Source: Deltaproteobacteria bacterium
GTDB taxonomy: Bacteria; Desulfobacterota; Desulfobaccia; Desulfobaccales; 0-14-0-80-60-11
DNA: 35,379 bases
Direction: 5' to 3'
NCBI GenBank assembly: GCA_023381945.1
Contig: JAMCQY010000101.1
Span: 1 to 35,379, forward strand
How positions within the stretch are numbered: the stretch's first letter is position 1; each line of letters opens with the position of its first letter. The position numbers were made by a program, and so were the translations under genes. Shown here in pieces: positions 31,612 to 35,379 of this stretch. The notes below the pieces were generated by a model, which saw nothing but the letters and a program-made list of their open reading frames with translations, searched no databases and was not told where the DNA came from.

Positions 31612-32391
31612 TCACTTCCAGGGCAGGAGCTTGAGAAACAGCCAGGTGAGGAAAGGCAGGTAGATAAAAACCCCCACCCAACCCAGACAGGTCTCCCCGA
31701 TGAGAAAGGTCATGGTCAGGTTGAATCCCAGGATACCCAGGTAGAGACCGGAACCCAGCAAGGCCGGGGGCAGGAAGGGGCGGCGGCCACAATCCCAGAA
31801 TCGAGCCGGGGAGGGGCGCGAGATCAGATATTGCAGCAGCCGGATAAGGATCAGGGCTACCAGGAACCAGCCGGCAAAGTTGCTAATCGGAATGCCGAAA
31901 TAAACGCCGCCTTCGGGATAACCATAAATCTGCCCCAGGAACCAGCGATAGCCCCGCAGGGCCACCGGGTCGATAATAATGTCCAGGGTGACCATGAGCA
32001 CCGCCCCCAGAATCAGGGTCCGCGGGGATCGTTGCAGGCTGCGATCCTCCTGGATTTGACCGCCGCGTTCCGGATTCAGGGCCGTCAGCGCCAGGCAATA
32101 ACTGGCATAGGCCAGGAAGACATAGGACAGAGAATCCATCAAAGGAACCCCTGCCACCCAAAGCTCCCGATCCAGGGTGGCGGGAATATAGAGGTATTCA
32201 CCGAAAGGGAAGCCGAAATTGATGGCGCAGACTTCCGCAGCCCAGGAGATGAGATAGCCCAGCACCAGAAAGGCAAAGGCCCGGCCGGCCCCCAGGTGCA
32301 GGGTAGCCAGCAGCAGGTAGGAGCCCAGGAAAATGAAGACATAGGGCCGCAGCGCCACGGTGCCCGCCAGCAGCATCAGGAACTTCAACAT
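31612..32391 (-). CDS. Carotenoid biosynthesis protein (CruF/DUF422-like)
   Basis: 259-aa polytopic membrane protein with about eight helices. The family pattern is present: ISWAAEVCAINFGFPFGEYLY, GVPLMDSLSYVFLAYASY, LDIIIDPVALRGYRW and YPEGGVYFGIPISNFAGWF, including conserved Glu and Asp residues in the membrane. Members include CruF (1',2'-hydratase of cyclic carotenoids) and bisanhydrobacterioruberin hydratase, so hydration of a linear carotenoid end is a reasonable guess. No phytoene synthase or desaturase is seen here. The gene is on the opposite strand to its neighbours and is enclosed by inverted copies of a two-hairpin repeat. Confidence 0.9.
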   Translation of the reverse strand: MLKFLMLLAGTVALRPYVFIFLGSYLLLATLHLGAGRAFAFLVLGYLISWAAEVCAINFGFPFGEYLYIPATLDRELWVAGVPLMDSLSYVFLAYASYCLALTALNPERGGQIQEDRSLQRSPRTLILGAVLMVTLDIIIDPVALRGYRWFLGQIYGYPEGGVYFGIPISNFAGWFLVALILIRLLQYLISRPSPARFWDCGRRPFLPPALLGSGLYLGILGFNLTMTFLIGETCLGWVGVFIYLPFLTWLFLKLLPWK

Positions 32392-32595
32392 GAACTGCCT
32401 CTAATACAGTATTCGGTTGAAAGAAGGCGTTATCGCCATTAGCATTTTTTCTCGGAAAACTAACACATCCAACCCCGAACGGTCAAACCGCAGCCTCTAG
32501 TTCCGGAAATTTTGCCACCCTTGAAATTATCTCTGGGAATTCATATATTTCCTAGAGATGATTCGAAAATATAGCCATTGCCAAAAATAATTTCT

Positions 32596-32655
32596 TGTAG
32601 GGGCGCACCCGCGTGTGCGCCCTCCTGCGGGCGGACACATGGGTCCGCCCCTACA
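32596..32655 (-). repeat. Two-hairpin dispersed repeat, right (inverted) copy
   Basis: Inverted counterpart of 31415-31473. Bounded by TGTAG and CTACA. It occupies the gene-free stretch 32392-32781 upstream of both the CruF-like and SGNH-like genes; the remainder of that stretch is AT-rich and probably holds their divergent promoters, though I cannot place them. Confidence 0.85.
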
Positions 32656-32781
32656 ATCCATCGGGTTATCGGAAAAAACTTTTGGCAAACGCTATAGCTT
32701 GAAAGAAAAGAAAAATTCACCTTGTTATTGAGGAAGTAAAAGCTTATTTTTTTCCAAAGTGACCATATCCGAGGAGCCGTA

Positions 32782-33876
32782 ATGCCGCGAATTCTCCATA
32801 AAATATTCCTCATATGCAAATGGCTGATCATCGGCCTCGTTATGGTGGAAGCGGCCAGTTTTCTGGCCATCTCCTTGAGCAACTATTGGGTTTACGGACA
32901 GCTGCGAGATGGAGATCTGGTGCATTATGATCCGTATGCCCTGTTTTTAGAGGGAGTGAGGCCTACCCGAAATAATCCCCCTCCGGAAAAATCGGCTCTG
33001 ACTGTCTGGATGTTCGGCGGTTCCACTATGAGGGGTGCCTGCGACCGTGATGACCGCACTATCCCCAGCTTTCTGGCTAAAATCTGGAACCAGGAGGAGC
33101 AGCAATTGCCGGCCACCTTCGTTAATTTGGGGGAGGACGGCTTCAACTCCATCATGGAAACCAAGTATCTGCAAAAACTTCTTATCGAAAAATCTCCTCC
33201 AAATCTTATCCTGTTTTATGATGGCGGCAACGACAGCGCTTATTTTGCCCAGCACCGCACTCCATATGCGCATCAGGGTTATGAACGGATACGCGGCATG
33301 ATCGAGGATTATCACCGCAGTTTTTTCGGCCTGCTGAAACCCCTGAACGCCGCCATGTGGTCCTCCTTTACCCACGAAATCTATGATAAAATGCGGGAAG
33401 GCATCATCCGCATCGACCCCGAGTCGCCGGCGCTGCGCCAGTACGTGGATAGTTGTGAAAAGCGCTATGATTTTCTCAATAAATTGTCCGCCAGTTTCGG
33501 AGCGAAATTCCTGCTCATCTGGCAGCCGTGCTGGTGGGCGGAAACGGAACCCGTGTCCCCCCAGGTTCGGGCCTCTGAAAAAATTATCATGAGTAAAAAA
33601 TCTGCCCTGCGAGATAATTTCGTGGCGGTTTACCATGCCCAGGTGAACCGGCTGAAAGATAAGCCTTATTTCATTAATTTCCGAAACATCGTATGTTCCC
33701 GTACTGAACCCGTATATCAGCCTGATGGTCTCCACATGCTGGATACGGGCCGCAAACTTATGGCGCAACATTTCGACGAGATTCTAAAAGACCGCCTGGT
33801 GGCCGGAAATACTCCGGGGAATCCTTTGGCGGGGTCTCATGCCGAAGAATCCGCAGCGTGCACTATGCTTCATTGA
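32782..33876 (+). CDS. SGNH/GDSL-hydrolase-like protein with N-terminal membrane anchor
   Basis: 364-aa protein. An N-terminal membrane helix (about 8-32) is followed by an SGNH-like fold: block I GGST with Ser81, block II glycine in NLGEDGFNS, block III GGND with Asn150, and block V DGLH with Asp315 and His318. All four catalytic positions are present, so it is probably an active esterase or deacetylase facing the periplasm. The spacing fits large SGNH proteins associated with cell-surface glycan modification. Flanks: a CruF-like gene divergent, ispH downstream. The last 25 residues look unrelated to the fold. The substrate is unknown. Confidence 0.82.
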   Translation: MPRILHKIFLICKWLIIGLVMVEAASFLAISLSNYWVYGQLRDGDLVHYDPYALFLEGVRPTRNNPPPEKSALTVWMFGGSTMRGACDRDDRTIPSFLAKIWNQEEQQLPATFVNLGEDGFNSIMETKYLQKLLIEKSPPNLILFYDGGNDSAYFAQHRTPYAHQGYERIRGMIEDYHRSFFGLLKPLNAAMWSSFTHEIYDKMREGIIRIDPESPALRQYVDSCEKRYDFLNKLSASFGAKFLLIWQPCWWAETEPVSPQVRASEKIIMSKKSALRDNFVAVYHAQVNRLKDKPYFINFRNIVCSRTEPVYQPDGLHMLDTGRKLMAQHFDEILKDRLVAGNTPGNPLAGSHAEESAACTMLH

Positions 33877-34021
33877 TCTTTCGATTTGCGCACTAATAAT
33901 TGCACCGCTTTTATTGACTACTGGTAAGTGATCCGCCTCGAATTTCCTTTTTTAAATCCGGAAAAATTGCGATAATTTAGTATTGACCTCGGACAGCAAA
34001 TCCGGAAGCAGGAGCAATTAG

Positions 34022-35379
34022 ATGAAAGTGGTGCTGGCCCGCACCGCCGGCTTTTGCATCGGCGTGAAAAGGGCCTTGGAGATGGTCCTGAAGGCCATCA
34101 ACGAAAATCAGACCAAGATTTATACCTATGGTCCGCTGATTCACAATCCCCAGGTGCTGGAACTCCTGAAAGAACGGGGGATCTCGGTGCTGCAGCCGCG
34201 GCAACAGCCGGCGGAGGGTTTGGTGGTAATCCGGGCTCACGGCATCCCCCCCCAGGAGCGGCGCCAGTTGGAGGGCCAGGCGGCGATGATCATTGACGCC
34301 ACCTGTCCCCGGGTGGCCAAAGTGCAGGCCATTATTCGACGTTGGGCTGCCATGGGCCACGCCACTCTGATTGTTGGCGACGCCGACCATCCGGAGGTGG
34401 AAGGTCTGCTGGGATATACTGAGAATCGGGGTTATGTAGTGGTGAGCGCGGCGGATGTGGCGGCCTTGCCGGAATTGGGAACTCCCATCGTCGTGGCCCA
34501 AACCACCCAGAGCGAATCCCTGTTCGAGGCCCGGGTGGCGGAAATTAAGGCCCGTTTCCCCGGCGCCCGCATCTTTAACACCATTTGCGACGCCACCGCC
34601 TCCCGCCAGGCAGAGGTGCAGGAACTGGCTCGCGTTGCCGAGGCCCTGGTGGTAGTGGGAGGCCGCAACAGCGGCAATACCCAACGGTTGGTGGAAATCT
34701 CCAGGGCTACCGGCATACCAACCTACCATGTGGAGACCGAACAGGAATTGGACTTGGAGGAAATGAGCCATTACCATACCGTAGGGGTGACTGCCGGCGC
34801 CTCCACCCCGCACTGGCTCATCAGCAACGTGGTCAGCACCTTAAAGCATGCCTGGGCCTTCCGCCCCGGCTCCTGGACCAACTATATCTATCGGGCCTGG
34901 CGTTTTTTCCTTAAGTCCAACCTGTACGTCGCCACCGGCGCCGGCTCGCTGAGTTACGTCTCATCGCTGCTGCAGCAGGTGGAGCCGCAGTTTACCTATT
35001 TCTTCGTGGCCTTTTTTTATGTCTATGCCATGCACCTGCTGAATCACTTCACCGATAAGGCCTCCAAGCTCAATGACCCGGTGCAATCCCTGTTTTACGG
35101 CAAACACCGCCAATTTCTATTGAGCACCGGGGCTATCTCGGCCGGCTTGGCCTTGGCCTTGGGGGCCTATCTCGGTTGGCTCCCCTTCATCTTTATCTTG
35201 GTAATGAGCGGCATCGGCCTGCTTTATAATTTCAAAATAATTCCGGATTCAGTGGCCCGGGTCACCCTCATCTCCACCCTCAAGGAGATTCCCGGCTCCA
35301 AATCAGTATTTACCGCGGTCGCCTGGGGGGTGCTGGCGGCCCTCATTCCGGTGGTTTGCTCCGATCAGGCCTTCTCTTG
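34022..35379 (+). CDS. ispH: IspH (HMBPP reductase) fused to a UbiA-like membrane domain, partial
   Basis: The frame is open from this ATG to the end of the window (452 codons so far, no stop). Residues 1 to about 282 are a complete IspH: 4Fe-4S cysteines Cys12 (GFCIGVKRA), Cys95 (DATCPRV) and Cys189 (TICDATASRQ), substrate histidines in RAHGIPP and DHPEVEG, and the QTTQSE loop. IspH makes IPP and DMAPP in the last step of the MEP pathway. From about 300 the protein continues with membrane helices and NHFTDKASKLNDP (341-353), which resembles the UbiA prenyltransferase motif NDxxDxxxDxxN but with His342, Lys346 and Lys349 in acidic positions. AGGAG lies eight bases before the ATG. The 3' end is outside the window. 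Confidence 0.93.
   Translation, partial: MKVVLARTAGFCIGVKRALEMVLKAINENQTKIYTYGPLIHNPQVLELLKERGISVLQPRQQPAEGLVVIRAHGIPPQERRQLEGQAAMIIDATCPRVAKVQAIIRRWAAMGHATLIVGDADHPEVEGLLGYTENRGYVVVSAADVAALPELGTPIVVAQTTQSESLFEARVAEIKARFPGARIFNTICDATASRQAEVQELARVAEALVVVGGRNSGNTQRLVEISRATGIPTYHVETEQELDLEEMSHYHTVGVTAGASTPHWLISNVVSTLKHAWAFRPGSWTNYIYRAWRFFLKSNLYVATGAGSLSYVSSLLQQVEPQFTYFFVAFFYVYAMHLLNHFTDKASKLNDPVQSLFYGKHRQFLLSTGAISAGLALALGAYLGWLPFIFILVMSGIGLLYNFKIIPDSVARVTLISTLKEIPGSKSVFTAVAWGVLAALIPVVCSDQAFS

Overview
The window reads as a piece of a chromosome from an anaerobic, GC-rich bacterium, most probably a Desulfobacterota (Desulfobacca/Syntrophobacter-like) lineage. This is an inference from gene content: ResB/CcsA cytochrome c assembly, a selenocysteine peroxiredoxin, Hyp hydrogenase-maturation proteins, an AF1514-family protein, MerR-TPR regulators, many short palindromic repeats and four-helix-bundle (S23/IVP) genes. 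No rRNA, tRNA, CRISPR array, intact transposase or prophage was seen.

Layout. 0.2-2.9 kb (minus strand): ccsA, resB and a GcvH-like protein. 3.1-8.9 kb (plus): a universal stress protein, a PAS protein, CorA, a peroxiredoxin whose catalytic codon is an in-frame UGA followed by a SECIS-like hairpin, an AHSA1/SRPBCC protein, a degraded reading frame, a MerR-TPR regulator, a DUF488 protein and a secreted YbhB/PEBP protein. 9.0-9.3 kb (minus): an AF1514-family protein. 9.5-16.9 kb (plus): an export system equivalent to E. coli YbhG-YbhF-YbhS-YbhR, but with the two halves of YbhF as separate genes. A cation/proton antiporter gene lies between those halves, and a four-helix-bundle gene bounded by inverted repeats lies between the two permeases.

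17.0-23.1 kb (minus): hypF, hypC, hypD and hypE for NiFe-hydrogenase Fe(CN)2CO assembly, with a GT87-type membrane glycosyltransferase on the opposite strand between hypD and hypE. hypF appears to carry a small palindromic repeat inserted in frame. 23.4-29.1 kb (plus): a signalling cluster with a small SD-preceded ORF, an Rcp1-type receiver, a REC-PAS-HisKA_3 kinase, a 113-bp MITE-like element, a NarL-type regulator, a receiver-only relative of it, and a kinase whose receiver lacks the phospho-acceptor Asp. The last two genes are each preceded by a pair of near-identical 14-bp sites repeated with the same 24-bp period.

29.3-35.4 kb: a cold-shock protein, a membrane protein coupled to a nucleoside-phosphorylase-like enzyme, a CruF-like carotenoid protein on the minus strand enclosed by inverted copies of a two-hairpin repeat, an SGNH-hydrolase-like protein, and an IspH fused to a UbiA-like membrane domain that runs off the end of the window. 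Isoprenoid/terpenoid functions are over-represented in this last part.

The signals most worth a second look are the Sec-peroxiredoxin, the IspH-UbiA fusion, the inverted-repeat-bounded four-helix-bundle gene, the split YbhF, the paired 24-bp-period sites and the palindromic repeat inside hypF. All family assignments were made by reading the sequence; no database search was run.
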